NCBI GenBank assembly: GCA_938049385.1
Contig: CALIBQ010000022.1
Coordinates: 30,871-94,870 of the forward strand
Direction of reading: 5' to 3'
Source of the DNA: an uncultured Anaerolineae bacterium
Lineage (GTDB): Bacteria > Chloroflexota > Anaerolineae > JACIWP01
DNA: 64,000 bases
A program made the position numbers and the translations under genes. The notes beneath the pieces were generated by a model. The model did not search any database. It worked only from the letters and a program-made list of their open reading frames with translations, and had not been told where the DNA came from. Positions 53,558 to 62,460 of the stretch are shown here, in pieces. Every line of letters starts with the position of its first letter. Within the stretch, counting starts at the first letter, position 1.

Positions 53558-54787
53558 ATGGCCAAGACCGTTGCGATTATTGGCGCCCTGGACACCAAGG
53601 GCGCTGAGTTCGCGTTCCTGAAGGCGGAGATAGAGAAGCGCGGGTGTAAGACCTTGGTGATCAACGTCGGGGTCTTGGGAGAGCCGGCCTTTCCCCCCGA
53701 TGTGGACGCCGCCGTGGTGGCGGAGGCCGGCGGCGCCAAACTGGAGGAGCTGGTCGCCAAGCGCGACCGGGGCGAGGCCATGCATGTCATGGCGCGCGGC
53801 ATCCCCTTGGTGATGCGCAAACTCTATGACGAGGGCAAGTTCGACGCCGTGATCTCCATGGGCGGGGGCGCCGGCACGGTCATCGCCACCAGCGGCATGC
53901 GCAGTCTGCCCGTCGGCGTGCCCAAGCTCATGGTTACCACCCTGGCCTCCGGCGATACCAGCCCGTACGTGGGCACTTCGGACATCGTGATGATGCCCAC
54001 GGTGGTGGATGTGGCCGGCTTGAACCGCATCAGCCGAATGATCTTCACCTATGCGGCCGGCGCCATCTGCGGCATGGTGCTGAGCGAAATCGAAAAGCCG
54101 GCGGAGGAGAAGCCGCTCGTCGCCGCCACCATGTTCGGCAACACCACCCGCGCCGTTAACCACGCCCGTCAGATTATGGAGGCCAACGGCTACGAAGTGC
54201 TGGTCTTTCATGCCACAGGCGCCGGCGGAAAAACCATGGAGATGCTGATTCAAGATGGCTTTATCGCCGGTGTCCTGGACATCACCACCACCGAATGGGC
54301 GGATGAGATTTGCGGCGGCGTGCTCAGCGCCGGCCCTACCCGTCTGGAGGCCGCCGCCAAGATGGGCATCCCCCAGGTCGTCGTCCCTGGCTGTCTGGAC
54401 ATGTGCAACTTCTGGGCGCCGGAAACGGTGCCGGAGAAGTACAAGGACCGCCTCTTCTACCGCTGGAACCCTAACGTGACCCTGATGCGCACGACCCCGG
54501 AGGAAAACGCGCGCATGGGTGAGATTTTTGCCGAAAAGCTCAATGCCGCGAAGGGTCCAGTGGTGGTGCTTATCCCCACCCAGGGATGGTCGGAGCTGGA
54601 CGCCCCGGGCAAACCTTTCTGGTGGCCCGAAGCGGATCAGGCGTTCATTGACGCCCTGAAGCGCAATCTGCGCCCGGACATCCCGGTCATCCTGATGGAT
54701 CACAATATCAATGACCCGGAGTTCTCCGGCAGGGTGGCCGAGACACTGCTCGAACTGCTGAGACAGCACAGCAAGAAGGAGGCATAA
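53558..54787 (+). CDS. Tm-1-like ATP-binding protein (UPF0261)
   Basis: 409 residues, cytoplasmic. VAIIGALDTKGAEFAFLKAEI at the N-terminus, ISMGGGAGTVIATSGMRSLP (about 96-115), FGNTTRAVNHARQIMEANGYEV and FHATGAGGKTMEMLI (about 222-236) are the UPF0261 hallmarks. The plant Tm-1 protein, which blocks tobamovirus replication, contains this domain fused to a TIM barrel like that of the next gene. The bacterial role is unknown. It lies 12 bases after livF, so it is probably cotranscribed with the transporter and may act on the imported compound. Confidence 0.93.
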   Translation: MAKTVAIIGALDTKGAEFAFLKAEIEKRGCKTLVINVGVLGEPAFPPDVDAAVVAEAGGAKLEELVAKRDRGEAMHVMARGIPLVMRKLYDEGKFDAVISMGGGAGTVIATSGMRSLPVGVPKLMVTTLASGDTSPYVGTSDIVMMPTVVDVAGLNRISRMIFTYAAGAICGMVLSEIEKPAEEKPLVAATMFGNTTRAVNHARQIMEANGYEVLVFHATGAGGKTMEMLIQDGFIAGVLDITTTEWADEICGGVLSAGPTRLEAAAKMGIPQVVVPGCLDMCNFWAPETVPEKYKDRLFYRWNPNVTLMRTTPEENARMGEIFAEKLNAAKGPVVVLIPTQGWSELDAPGKPFWWPEADQAFIDALKRNLRPDIPVILMDHNINDPEFSGRVAETLLELLRQHSKKEA

Positions 54788-54790
54788 ACG

Positions 54791-55633
54791 ATGGCCATTC
54801 CACGCAGTGAGATTCTGAAAAAGCTGTACGCCAAGGCGGAGGCCGGCATCCCCATCATCGGCGGCGGCGCAGGGACGGGCATTTCGGCCAAGTGCGAGGA
54901 GGCCGGCGGGATTGACCTCATTATTATCTACAATACCGGCCGCTATCGGATGGCCGGCCGGACCTCCATCACTGGATTGTTCGCCTACGGCGACGCCAAC
55001 CAGATCGTCATGGAGATGGCCGGCGAGGTCCTGCCGGTGGTCAAACACACCCCGGTGCTGGCCGGCGTGAACGCCACGGACCCCTTCCGCCTGATGCCGC
55101 TCTTCCTGAAGCAGGTCAAGGAAATGGGCTTTTCCGGTGTGCAAAACTTCCCCACCGTCGGGCTGTTCGACGGCAAGATGCGCGCCAACATGGAAGCCCT
55201 GGGGCTGGGCTACGACAAAGAGGTGGAGATGATTCGTCTGGCTCACGAGATGGACCTGCTGACCACGCCTTACGCCTTCACCGAGGATGAGGCCCAGGCC
55301 ATGGTCAAGGCCGGCGCTGACATCATCGTCGCGCATGTAGGCCTGACAACCGGCGGCACTATCGGCGCCGCCGCGGCGATGACCATGGACGAGGCCATTG
55401 ATACCGTCATGCGCATTGCCGATGCCGCCCGCAAGATTCGCAAGGACGTGCTGGTGCTCTGTCACGGCGGGCCGTTCGATGAGCCGGAGAGCGTGGCCAA
55501 GGCGCTGGAGCGCATGCCGGGCATCAACGGCTTTTACGGCGCTTCCAGCGTGGAGCGCCTGCCGGTGGAGCGCGCCATCAAGGAGCAGGTGCAGAAGTTC
55601 ACGCAGATGAAGGTCGTTCCGTTCAAACCCTGA
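54791..55633 (+). CDS. Phosphoenolpyruvate hydrolase-like TIM-barrel protein (Tm-1 C-terminal type)
   Basis: 280 residues. [25 protein letters not shown] (in two adjacent pieces), [44 protein letters not shown] and [16 protein letters not shown] are characteristic of the TIM-barrel family annotated as PEP-hydrolase-like. It begins three bases after the Tm-1-like gene. The pair equals a split plant Tm-1. Reaction unknown. Confidence 0.93.
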   Translation: MAIPRSEILKKLYAKAEAGIPIIGGGAGTGISAKCEEAGGIDLIIIYNTGRYRMAGRTSITGLFAYGDANQIVMEMAGEVLPVVKHTPVLAGVNATDPFRLMPLFLKQVKEMGFSGVQNFPTVGLFDGKMRANMEALGLGYDKEVEMIRLAHEMDLLTTPYAFTEDEAQAMVKAGADIIVAHVGLTTGGTIGAAAAMTMDEAIDTVMRIADAARKIRKDVLVLCHGGPFDEPESVAKALERMPGINGFYGASSVERLPVERAIKEQVQKFTQMKVVPFKP

Positions 55634-55676
55634 ACGGCTTGACCATCGGCCGTATCACAGGTAATATATGCTCTCA

Positions 55677-55707
55677 GGGGAGGGGTTGCCGGCCCCTCCC
55701 CGTTTAT
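55677..55707 (+). terminator. Terminator of the transporter operon
   Basis: Nine-bp G/C stem (55677-55685 with 55693-55701), seven-base loop, then GTTTAT. The T-tract is short but the stem is strong. Confidence 0.75.
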
Positions 55708-55846
55708 GCTACTCGTGTGGTTTGTCCTTCCTGCTGGCAAACCATCACCCTATGAGAGCATTGGAATAGGTCAGAGCATAAGCATATATGGCGAGGAATG
55801 GCCGGCGCCAAGACAGCTCTCGAGGGGTAGTGCTCGCTTTGCTTTC

Positions 55847-55960
55847 CCAGCCAGGTGCTGAACCGCCTGGCCGAATGTGCAAAGCCCCTTCAAGGGCTGG
55901 AGGCAAGCCCGCAGGGCTTCGCTCTTTCAGCCTGGACGCTTCACGTCCAGGCAAAACCGG
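55847..55960 (+). repeat. Dispersed non-coding repeat, family B, copy 3
   Basis: GCCAGGTGCTGAACCGCCTGG, AAGCCCCTTCAAGGGCTGG, GCAGGGCTTCGCTCTTTCAG and the hairpin CCTGGACG-CTTCA-CGTCCAGG occur in order. It shares its second half with copy 1 and its whole length with the reverse complement of copy 2. It fills the gap before the flavin reductase gene. Confidence 0.75.
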
Positions 55961-56005
55961 GTTACCAACGTACTTTATTCCATAACACGCAAAGGAGCCG
56001 TTATC

Positions 56006-56551
56006 ATGACCTATCAGACCGTCCCGTACGACGCGTTCCTGCGCCCAACCCTGGCCCGACTGGATGACCCTGGGCTGTTCCTGGTATCCCAAGGGCAGGA
56101 CGGCCGCACCAATGCCATGGCCATCGGCTGGGGCACTATCGGCATTATCTGGGGCAAGCCCATGTTCCTGGTGCTGGTACGCCCCTCTCGCTTCACCTAT
56201 TCCCTGCTGGAGCAGAGCGATTCCTTCACCGTGTGCGTGCCGGCCCCCTCCCAATACGATGCCCTGCTGTACTGCGGCAACCATTCCGGCCGGGACGAGG
56301 ACAAGCTGGCGGTCTGCGGGCTGGAGACCGTTCCATCTCTGCGCGTGCGCACGCCCGGCCTGGCCGGCACCCCTCTCATTTACGAGTGCCAGATCGTGCA
56401 TCATAACGATATCCTGGCCGGCAACCTGCAGGGGAGCATTATTTCAGAGTATTATCCGCAGGATAACTATCACCGCGTCTATTTCGGGGAAATCCTGGCC
56501 CTGCGGGCACTGCCGGATGCGGAAGTCCTGCTGGAGCCGGCGCGGTGTTAA
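56006..56551 (+). CDS. Flavin reductase-like FMN-binding protein
   Basis: 181 residues from ATG 56006 (AAGGAG upstream). Split-barrel flavin reductase fold: NAMAIGWGTIGIIWGKPMFLVLVRPSRFTY (pieces at 38-67) contacts FMN. FTVCVPAPSQYDALLYCGNHSGRDEDK is the next conserved segment, and the RVYFGEILA strand follows. Substrate and partner unknown. It converges with the NYN gene, overlapping by four bases. Confidence 0.88.
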   Translation: MTYQTVPYDAFLRPTLARLDDPGLFLVSQGQDGRTNAMAIGWGTIGIIWGKPMFLVLVRPSRFTYSLLEQSDSFTVCVPAPSQYDALLYCGNHSGRDEDKLAVCGLETVPSLRVRTPGLAGTPLIYECQIVHHNDILAGNLQGSIISEYYPQDNYHRVYFGEILALRALPDAEVLLEPARC

Positions 56552-57039
56552 GGTTTGCGGGGCGGGCGCCGGCGCGCGAACAGGGCGCGCCATTCCTCGA
56601 TTTCCTCCGGCGTGAGGAACGGCTCCGGCTTCTCCTCTTCATTGCCTGCCGGCGAGCCGGGCGCCGGCGTCTGCATCATGCGCACGAACTGCTCCGCGGG
56701 GACCACATTTGCCCCTATGCGGCGCGCCCTTCCAGCAAGAGAGGCGTCGGAGGTCACTACCGTGATGTCCCTGGGATGTGAGGCCTTTGCCAGGCGGCGC
56801 AGGATTTCCTCATCCGCGCTTTTCCCTGGCCGGCACCATATCGCCTGCACATCGGCATATGGAGAGGCCTGCGGAGGGACGTAGTACAGCCCGGGGTCGA
56901 ACACCACTGCAATCTGGTGCCGTTTGCGCTGGGCGAAGACGTGCAGATGCTCCAGCAGTTTTTGCTCATCCTGGGGATCGTCCAGGCGCAGGCCGGGAAA
57001 GCGGCCGATGAGATTATGCCCATCAATGAGGAAGCGCAT
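56548..57039 (-). CDS. NYN-domain protein (YacP-like putative RNase)
   Basis: 163 residues. FLIDGHNLIGRFPGL has the first catalytic Asp of the PIN/NYN fold, IAVVFDPG the second, KSADEEILRRL the third and ITVVTSDASLAGRARRIGANVV the fourth. The C-terminal 35 residues are charged and Pro-rich. Related YacP/Rae1 proteins cut mRNA. It is 40 bases after the cytidine deaminase gene. Confidence 0.88.
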   Translation of the reverse strand: MRFLIDGHNLIGRFPGLRLDDPQDEQKLLEHLHVFAQRKRHQIAVVFDPGLYYVPPQASPYADVQAIWCRPGKSADEEILRRLAKASHPRDITVVTSDASLAGRARRIGANVVPAEQFVRMMQTPAPGSPAGNEEEKPEPFLTPEEIEEWRALFARRRPPRKP

Positions 57040-57079
57040 TTTTCACTCCGCCGGCAGTGCCGGCCGCGATCCCAGCCGG

Positions 57080-57469
57080 CTATTGGGGCAGGTCCTGCGG
57101 CCCGAAGGAGGCCGGCAGGAGCTCCTCCAGCCGCCACTGCCGCATGCAGTCATTCATGTCCACGGCGATGACCAGCATGTCCAGGCCGAACTCCGCCAGC
57201 ACCTGCCGGCAGGCCCCGCACGGGCTGGCACCGTTGGACGAAGCGATGGCAATGGCTACGAACTCGCGCTCGCCGGCGGTCACCGCGTTGAAAACCGCCA
57301 CGCGCTCGGCACAGACGGTCAATCCGTACGAAGCGTTCTCCACGTTGACGCCGGTGAAGACCTTCCCAGAGCGGGTCAACAGCGCCGCACCTACTGCAAA
57401 ATGGGAATACGGCGCATACGCCCGTTCCCTTGCCTGCTTGGCCTGCTCGATCAATGCATCAATGTTCAC
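57080..57469 (-). CDS. cdd: Cytidine deaminase
   Basis: 129 residues, tetrameric type. YAPYSHFAVGAALLT, GVNVENASYGLTVCAERVAVF (in pieces; zinc Cys and catalytic Glu at about 52-54) and ASPCGACRQVLAEFG (two zinc Cys) are all present. It deaminates cytidine and deoxycytidine. It overlaps the CorC-type gene by 11 bases. Confidence 0.95.
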   Translation of the reverse strand: MNIDALIEQAKQARERAYAPYSHFAVGAALLTRSGKVFTGVNVENASYGLTVCAERVAVFNAVTAGEREFVAIAIASSNGASPCGACRQVLAEFGLDMLVIAVDMNDCMRQWRLEELLPASFGPQDLPQ

Positions 57470-58829
57470 GCGAGTCGTCCTTTGTCGGAGATGGGGCGCG
57501 GCCGGCCGGCGCTTCTCCCCCGTCAGCGGGTGCGAGCGCTTCCTGTCGGATGACGCGCACCTTGCCGATGCGCCGGCCGATCAGGCTCAACACAGTGATA
57601 GTGATGCCATCGTAGGAAATGGTATCTCCCACCGCCGGCACCCGCCCCAATTGGTTATAAATAAATCCGCCCAATGTGTCACTGCCCTCGTCAGCGATTT
57701 CCACACCGACCAGCTCGGCGAAATCGTCGAGGTTGATGCGGGCATCCAGGATAAACTCGTTCTCGCCCACCTTTTGGTACATAGGCTCTTCCCGGTCGTA
57801 CTCATCCTGGATCTCGCCGACGATTTCCTCCAGCAGGTCCTCGATGGTGACCAGGCCGGCGGTTCCGCCGTACTCATCCACCACGATGGCCATATGCACC
57901 TTGCGCTGTTGCAGGTCCGGCAGGAGCTGGTCCACTTTCTTGGTTTCGGGGATGAAGTACGGCTCCCGCACGATGGACTCCAGCGGCACGTCGGTCTCGC
58001 CCCGCTTGAGGTACGGCAGGAGGTCCTTGGCGTACAGCACGCCAATGATGTTGTCAATGGTGCCCTTATAGACCGGGATGCGGGAATGGCCGGCCTGCAT
58101 GATGATGTCCAGCGCCTCCAGCAGGGGGGTGCCGGCCTCCACCGCCACGATGTCTATGCGCGGCACCATCACTTCCCGCACCAGGGTATCCCCCAGCTCG
58201 AAGATGCTGTAGATCATCTCCTTTTCGTCTTCCTCGATGACGCCCTCTTCCTCATAGGCGTCCACGAGGGTCTTGATCTCTTCCTCAATCTGGGGCTGGG
58301 GTTCCTCATCCTCGGCGCCGATAAGGCCGCGCAGGAGGGAGCCCAGGCCGTATGCCAGCAAGCCGACCGGCCAGAATAACAGCCGCACCAGGGCCAGGGG
58401 GCGCGCCAGCCCCAGCGCCAGAGGCTCGGGATAGCGCCGACCCACCTGCATCGGCAGCCATTCCCCGAACAGGAAGACCGCCAGGCCGATCAGCAGGACC
58501 AGGACGACGATGGCCAGCCAAGGGCCCGCCGGCGCCAGCCATGGGATGGCGGCCAGGGAGCGCGCCAGCTCCGGGTGCAGGACTGGCGTGATCAGCACGG
58601 CGATGGCGGCGTACAGCAAAGCCCGCGCGCTGAGCAGGGCCGCGTGCAGGCGGTCCGGGTGGTCCAGCAGGTCAGCCGCCAGATGGGCGGCCGGCCGCTG
58701 TGCATCCTGCAGTTGTCTCAATCGTGAGCGACGCAGATGGGTAAGGGCCGTGTGGCCGGCGGTGATGACCGCCTCAATGCTGAGCAGTACGATAGAAATC
58801 AACCAGACGAGACTACGGTCAACGTCCAA
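57459..58829 (-). CDS. CorC/HlyC-type CBS membrane protein (CNNM family)
   Basis: 456 residues. About four membrane segments in residues 1-165 (DUF21/CNNM domain), a paired CBS module (about 215-335: VREVMVPRIDIVAVEAG, HSRIPVYKGTIDNIIGVLYAKDL, VDEYGGTAGLVTIEDLLEEIVGE in pieces), and a CorC-HlyC domain (about 350-430: LDARINLDDFAELVG, DTLGGFIYNQLGRVP). Such proteins export Mg2+ or Co2+, or regulate transport. The tail is Pro/Ala-rich. Confidence 0.92.
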   Translation of the reverse strand: MDVDRSLVWLISIVLLSIEAVITAGHTALTHLRRSRLRQLQDAQRPAAHLAADLLDHPDRLHAALLSARALLYAAIAVLITPVLHPELARSLAAIPWLAPAGPWLAIVVLVLLIGLAVFLFGEWLPMQVGRRYPEPLALGLARPLALVRLLFWPVGLLAYGLGSLLRGLIGAEDEEPQPQIEEEIKTLVDAYEEEGVIEEDEKEMIYSIFELGDTLVREVMVPRIDIVAVEAGTPLLEALDIIMQAGHSRIPVYKGTIDNIIGVLYAKDLLPYLKRGETDVPLESIVREPYFIPETKKVDQLLPDLQQRKVHMAIVVDEYGGTAGLVTIEDLLEEIVGEIQDEYDREEPMYQKVGENEFILDARINLDDFAELVGVEIADEGSDTLGGFIYNQLGRVPAVGDTISYDGITITVLSLIGRRIGKVRVIRQEALAPADGGEAPAGRAPSPTKDDSREH

Positions 58830-58868
58830 ACGAAACGCTCCTTACTTAATACCCGGGCAGACAAACGC

Positions 58869-60266
58869 CTACGCCGGCGGTTCCCCCTCCGCCTGGTCCT
58901 GGGGGGCCGTATCCTCGCGCTGGCGGCGGACGCGTGCCGGCACGCCGTAGACCACTGCGCCCGGGGGCACGTCATGGGTGACGACGGAGCCGGCGCCGGT
59001 GACCGCGCCGGCACCCACGCGCACCGGCGCCACCAGCAGGGTGTCGCTCCCGATGAAGACGTCATCCTCGATGATGGTCTGATGCTTGCGCTTGCCGTCG
59101 AAATTGCAGGTGATGGTGCCGGCGCCAATATTCACGTTGCGGCCAATTTGGGCATCGCCGATATAGCTGAAGTGCCCCATTTTAGTACCAGGCCCCAGGT
59201 AGGCGTTCTTGACCTCGCCGAAGTTGCCCATGTGCACTCCCTGGGCCAGGTGTGCGCCCTTGCGCAGGTGTCCGAAAGGCCCGATATCCACCTCATCTTC
59301 CAGCACAGCGGACTCCAGCACAGAGGCAAGCACTGTACACCGGTTCCCGACCGTGCTGTCGCGAATCACGCTGTTGGGGCCGATGCGGCACTCCTCGCCG
59401 ATGCGGGTACTGCCGAGCAGGTGCGTGTTGGGGTAGATGATGGTGTCCTGGCCGATTTCCACGTCAATATCAATGTAGGTGGTCTCCGGGTCGGTCATGG
59501 TAACGCCGGCCAGCATCCAGCGCTCGTTGATGCGCCGGCGCATGACCCGCTCGACCTGCGCCAGGTGCAGGCGCGTGTTCACCCCCAGCACCTCACTGAT
59601 GTCCTCAAGCTTCCAGGTCGCGATGGAGTAGCCCTCCTCCGCGGCCATCGCCACCAGGTCGGTCAGGAAGTACTCCCCCTTGGGGCTGAGGGGAAGCCGG
59701 CCGATATGTTCCCAGAGCCAGGCGCTCTCGAAGCAGTAGACGCCGCAGTTCAGCTCGGTGATGCGCTTCTGCGCCGGCGTGGCGACCGACTCCTCGACCA
59801 CGCCCAGGACGCGGCCGGCCTCATCCCGCAGGACCCGGCCGAAACCCATGGAGTCCTGCGACTCCACCGTCAGCATGGTCAAAGGGGTGTGCGCCCGCTG
59901 GGTCTCATGAAGCTGGAGCAGACCCCGCAGGGTTTCCCCCCGCAGGAGCGGCATATCGCCGTACAGCACCAGCACTGTGCCCTGCCAGCCCTCCAGCAGG
60001 GGGCGGGCCTGCATGACCGCGTGACCGGTGCCCAACTGCTGGGCCTGGTAGGCGTACTCCGCCTGGTCACCGACGGCGGCGCGCACGGCATCGGCGGCGT
60101 GCCCGACGACCAGGATGGGCCGCCGGCCTTCGCCAACAGCTTGGCGGGCGGCTTGTAGGCTGTACCATATCATGGGCCGGCCGGCGATGGGGTGCAGGAC
60201 CTTGGGGAGGCGGGAGCGCATGCGGGTGCTCTGGCCGGCGGCCAAGATGATGGCGGCAGTATCCAT
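58869..60266 (-). CDS. glmU: Bifunctional GlcNAc-1-P uridyltransferase / GlcN-1-P acetyltransferase
   Basis: 465 residues. The N-terminal nucleotidyltransferase begins IILAAGQSTRMRSRLPKVLH (about 6-25), with LYGDMPLLRG near 100. The C-terminal left-handed beta-helix (about 255-450) carries IDIDVEIGQDTIIYPN, GEVKNAYLGPGTKMGHFSYIGDAQIG (in pieces) and TITCNFDGKRKHQT, matching GlmU. Product is UDP-GlcNAc for cell-envelope or glycan synthesis. It lies 39 bases before the CorC-type gene. Confidence 0.95.
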   Translation of the reverse strand: MDTAAIILAAGQSTRMRSRLPKVLHPIAGRPMIWYSLQAARQAVGEGRRPILVVGHAADAVRAAVGDQAEYAYQAQQLGTGHAVMQARPLLEGWQGTVLVLYGDMPLLRGETLRGLLQLHETQRAHTPLTMLTVESQDSMGFGRVLRDEAGRVLGVVEESVATPAQKRITELNCGVYCFESAWLWEHIGRLPLSPKGEYFLTDLVAMAAEEGYSIATWKLEDISEVLGVNTRLHLAQVERVMRRRINERWMLAGVTMTDPETTYIDIDVEIGQDTIIYPNTHLLGSTRIGEECRIGPNSVIRDSTVGNRCTVLASVLESAVLEDEVDIGPFGHLRKGAHLAQGVHMGNFGEVKNAYLGPGTKMGHFSYIGDAQIGRNVNIGAGTITCNFDGKRKHQTIIEDDVFIGSDTLLVAPVRVGAGAVTGAGSVVTHDVPPGAVVYGVPARVRRQREDTAPQDQAEGEPPA

Positions 60267-60440
60267 CTTTTCCCTTACCCTGTCGGCGGAATTGGGCGCA
60301 AAACAACAAACGACCAGAGGCCGGCGTTCCCTTCCTGCCGCACCTTGGCCGTTCGCCCAGGACGTCCTTTCATCTGAACCAGCCAGTAACTGCTCATCCT
60401 ATCCCAGGCAGGACCAATGTCCTGTCAGCCGTCCCCTGAG

Positions 60441-60512
60441 CTGGGGCGGGAGGATTCGAACCTCCGAATCGCGGCTCCAAAGGCCGCTGCCTTACCGCTT
60501 GGCGACGCCCCA
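60441..60512 (-). tRNA. tRNA-Gln (TTG)
   Basis: Minus strand. Acceptor TGGGGCG/CGCCCCA with G discriminator as in other tRNA-Gln. Anticodon stem GCGGC/GCCGC encloses CTTTGGA (anticodon TTG); T-arm GGAGG-TTCGAAT-CCTCC. CCA is not encoded. It stands alone between glmU and a family A repeat. Confidence 0.93.
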
Positions 60513-60573
60513 CTGCGAATTCAGAGCATCACGAATTGTATCATATTCAATGCCTTCGCGCAACTTTTCGCAT

Positions 60574-60714
60574 GAAGGTGTGGAAAAAGACCAAACATGC
60601 AGCCTATGGAAGAGCGGCGGCTGAAGCCACGGCAACAACTGCGAAGCCTGCCTGCGCAGGCCGACTTCGCAGGCGCAACCGCAGTTTCAACTGCCAGGCT
60701 TTTTCAACACCTTC
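60574..60714. repeat. Dispersed non-coding repeat, family A, copy 2, with terminal inverted repeats
   Basis: The ends 60574-60589 and 60699-60714 are inverted repeats matching at 15 of 16 bases (GAAGGTGTGGAAAAAG against GAAGGTGTTGAAAAAG). The 85-base core is the same as the reverse complement of 22681-22775. Size (141 bp), terminal inverted repeats and lack of coding capacity resemble a miniature transposable element. Confidence 0.8.
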
Positions 60715-60722
60715 CGCGCATC

Positions 60723-60751
60723 TTGCGCAATCCCGCCCTCTAGCCTATACT
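60723..60751 (+). promoter_or_regulatory. Promoter of the metallo-beta-lactamase-fold gene
   Basis: TTGCGC (60723-60728) and TATACT (60746-60751) with a 17-base spacer, just outside the family A repeat and 37 bases before the start codon. Confidence 0.6.
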
Positions 60752-60787
60752 CTTTCCCAACATCCTGCCGCAGGAGGGACCGCCGGC

Positions 60788-61627
60788 ATGTTCACACTCG
60801 GAAACGTGCGCCTCCAGCTCCTGAGCGACGGCCTCATCTGGGACGACGGCGGCGGGGCCTTCGGCCTGGTGCCGCGCACCCGCTGGGAAAAGATCATCCC
60901 GCCGGACGAGCACAACCGCATCCCCATGCGCTCCGACTCCCTGCTCATCGAGTCCGCCGGCAAGCGCATCCTGGTGGACACCGGCTACGGGGAGAAGCTG
61001 ACGCCGGCGGACATCGAGCGTCTTTCCCTGCAGGGGCGGCGCCTGCGCCAGAGCCTGGTGGATGCCGGCCTCTCTCCCGAGGGTATTGATATCGTCATTA
61101 ACACGCACCTGCACGCCGACCACTGCGGCGGCAACACGATCTACGAGGATGGGCGGATCGTGCCGGCCTTCCCCCGGGCCGAGTACTGGGTCCAGCGGCT
61201 GGAAATGGCCGACGCGCGCTATCCCAACGAGCGCACGCGCAACACCTATTTCGCCGAGAACTTCGTCCCGCTGGAGGAAAGCGGCCGCCTGCGCCTGCTG
61301 TACGGCGACACGCGCGTCACGCCGGAGGTGCTGTGCATCGCCACGCCTGGCCACACGCGCGGGCATCAGTCGGTGTACATCGAGTCCGCCGGCCAGAAGG
61401 CGCTCTTCCTCGGGGATGTCGCCACGCTGGCCATCGGCATGGAGCGCCTGGCCTGGGTCACGGCATACGACATTGACCCCATGCAGAACATCGAGACCAA
61501 GCGCCGGCTGGGGCGCTGGGCCATCGAGGAGCATGTCCTGCTTATCTTCATGCACGACCCGCATATCCGGGCCGGCTATCTGCGGGAGAAGGACGGCTGG
61601 TGGAAGCTGGAGCCGGTGGAGCTTTAG
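60788..61627 (+). CDS. Metallo-beta-lactamase-fold hydrolase
   Basis: 279 residues from ATG 60788 (GGAGGG upstream). The metal motif NTHLHADHCGGN (about 109-120), ATPGHTRGHQSVYIES (about 187) and FLGDVATLA (about 213) give the HxHxDH, His and Asp ligands. The first strand is FTLGNVRLQLLSDG. Possible substrates include lactones or thioesters; it resembles the quorum-lactonase-like and general MBL groups, but no specific call is safe. It converges with mutM, overlapping by four bases. Confidence 0.88.
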   Translation: MFTLGNVRLQLLSDGLIWDDGGGAFGLVPRTRWEKIIPPDEHNRIPMRSDSLLIESAGKRILVDTGYGEKLTPADIERLSLQGRRLRQSLVDAGLSPEGIDIVINTHLHADHCGGNTIYEDGRIVPAFPRAEYWVQRLEMADARYPNERTRNTYFAENFVPLEESGRLRLLYGDTRVTPEVLCIATPGHTRGHQSVYIESAGQKALFLGDVATLAIGMERLAWVTAYDIDPMQNIETKRRLGRWAIEEHVLLIFMHDPHIRAGYLREKDGWWKLEPVEL

Positions 61628-62445
61628 GGCCGGGCCGGCTGGCAGTGGGGGCAGAAGTGAGTGCCGCGCTGCCCTACGACGATGCGTTCGATAGGGGTTC
61701 CGCACCGCCGGCATGGTTCGCCCTGCCGGCGGTAAACGTTCAGGCGAAATTGGTTCTCTCCCGTCTCCCCGTCCGCATCGCGGTAATTGCGCAGGGTCGT
61801 GCCGCGGTGGTCAATGGCCTCCTGCAGGACCTCGCGGATGGCGGCATGCAGTCCGCGGACTTCCTCCATGGTCAGGTCGGCGGCACGGCGCAGGGGATGG
61901 ATGCCGGCGCGGAACAGGGCCTCGTCGGCATAGATGTTGCCCACGCCGGCGATGAGGCGCTGGTCCAGCAGGAGCGGCTTGACGGCCCTTTTGCGCCGGC
62001 GCAGGATGTCTGCCAGCCGCTCCGCAGTGAACTCCGCGCTTAAGGGTTCTACCCCCAGCTCGTGCAGGATCTCGTCCGGGGAATCCACCAGATAGAGCCG
62101 GCCGAACTTGCGCACATCCACGTACCACAGGTCTCGCCCATCGGCCAGGTGAAAGATGACGCGCACATAGGCATGTGGGGGCGTAGTGCGGGGAAAGACG
62201 CAGAAGCCGCCGGTCATGCGCAGATGGGCCAGCAGACAGCGGCCGTCGTCGAGGGCAAAGAGGATGAACTTGCCGCGCCGGCGCACATCCATGACATGCC
62301 GGCCGGCCAGCCCGTGGGTGAAGGCCGGCACCTCCGGGCACGCCACAGAACGCGGCCAGAGCACCTCCACCTGTTGGATGATGCTCTGGCCGATAAGACG
62401 CTGTAATCCCTGCGCGATGACCTCGACTTCGGGAAGCTCAGGCAT
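61624..62445 (-). CDS. mutM: Formamidopyrimidine-DNA glycosylase
   Basis: 273 residues. Begins MPELPEVEVIAQGL, with catalytic Pro2 and Glu3. LAHLRMTGGF, KPLLLDQRLIAGVGNIYADEALF (in pieces, helix-two-turn-helix) and the zinc finger CRRCG...FCPHC at the end are intact. It removes 8-oxoguanine and ring-opened purines. It lies 15 bases after the anti-sigma-like gene. Confidence 0.96.
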   Translation of the reverse strand: MPELPEVEVIAQGLQRLIGQSIIQQVEVLWPRSVACPEVPAFTHGLAGRHVMDVRRRGKFILFALDDGRCLLAHLRMTGGFCVFPRTTPPHAYVRVIFHLADGRDLWYVDVRKFGRLYLVDSPDEILHELGVEPLSAEFTAERLADILRRRKRAVKPLLLDQRLIAGVGNIYADEALFRAGIHPLRRAADLTMEEVRGLHAAIREVLQEAIDHRGTTLRNYRDADGETGENQFRLNVYRRQGEPCRRCGTPIERIVVGQRGTHFCPHCQPARP

Positions 62446-62460
62446 ACGGTTTCCCGGGGG

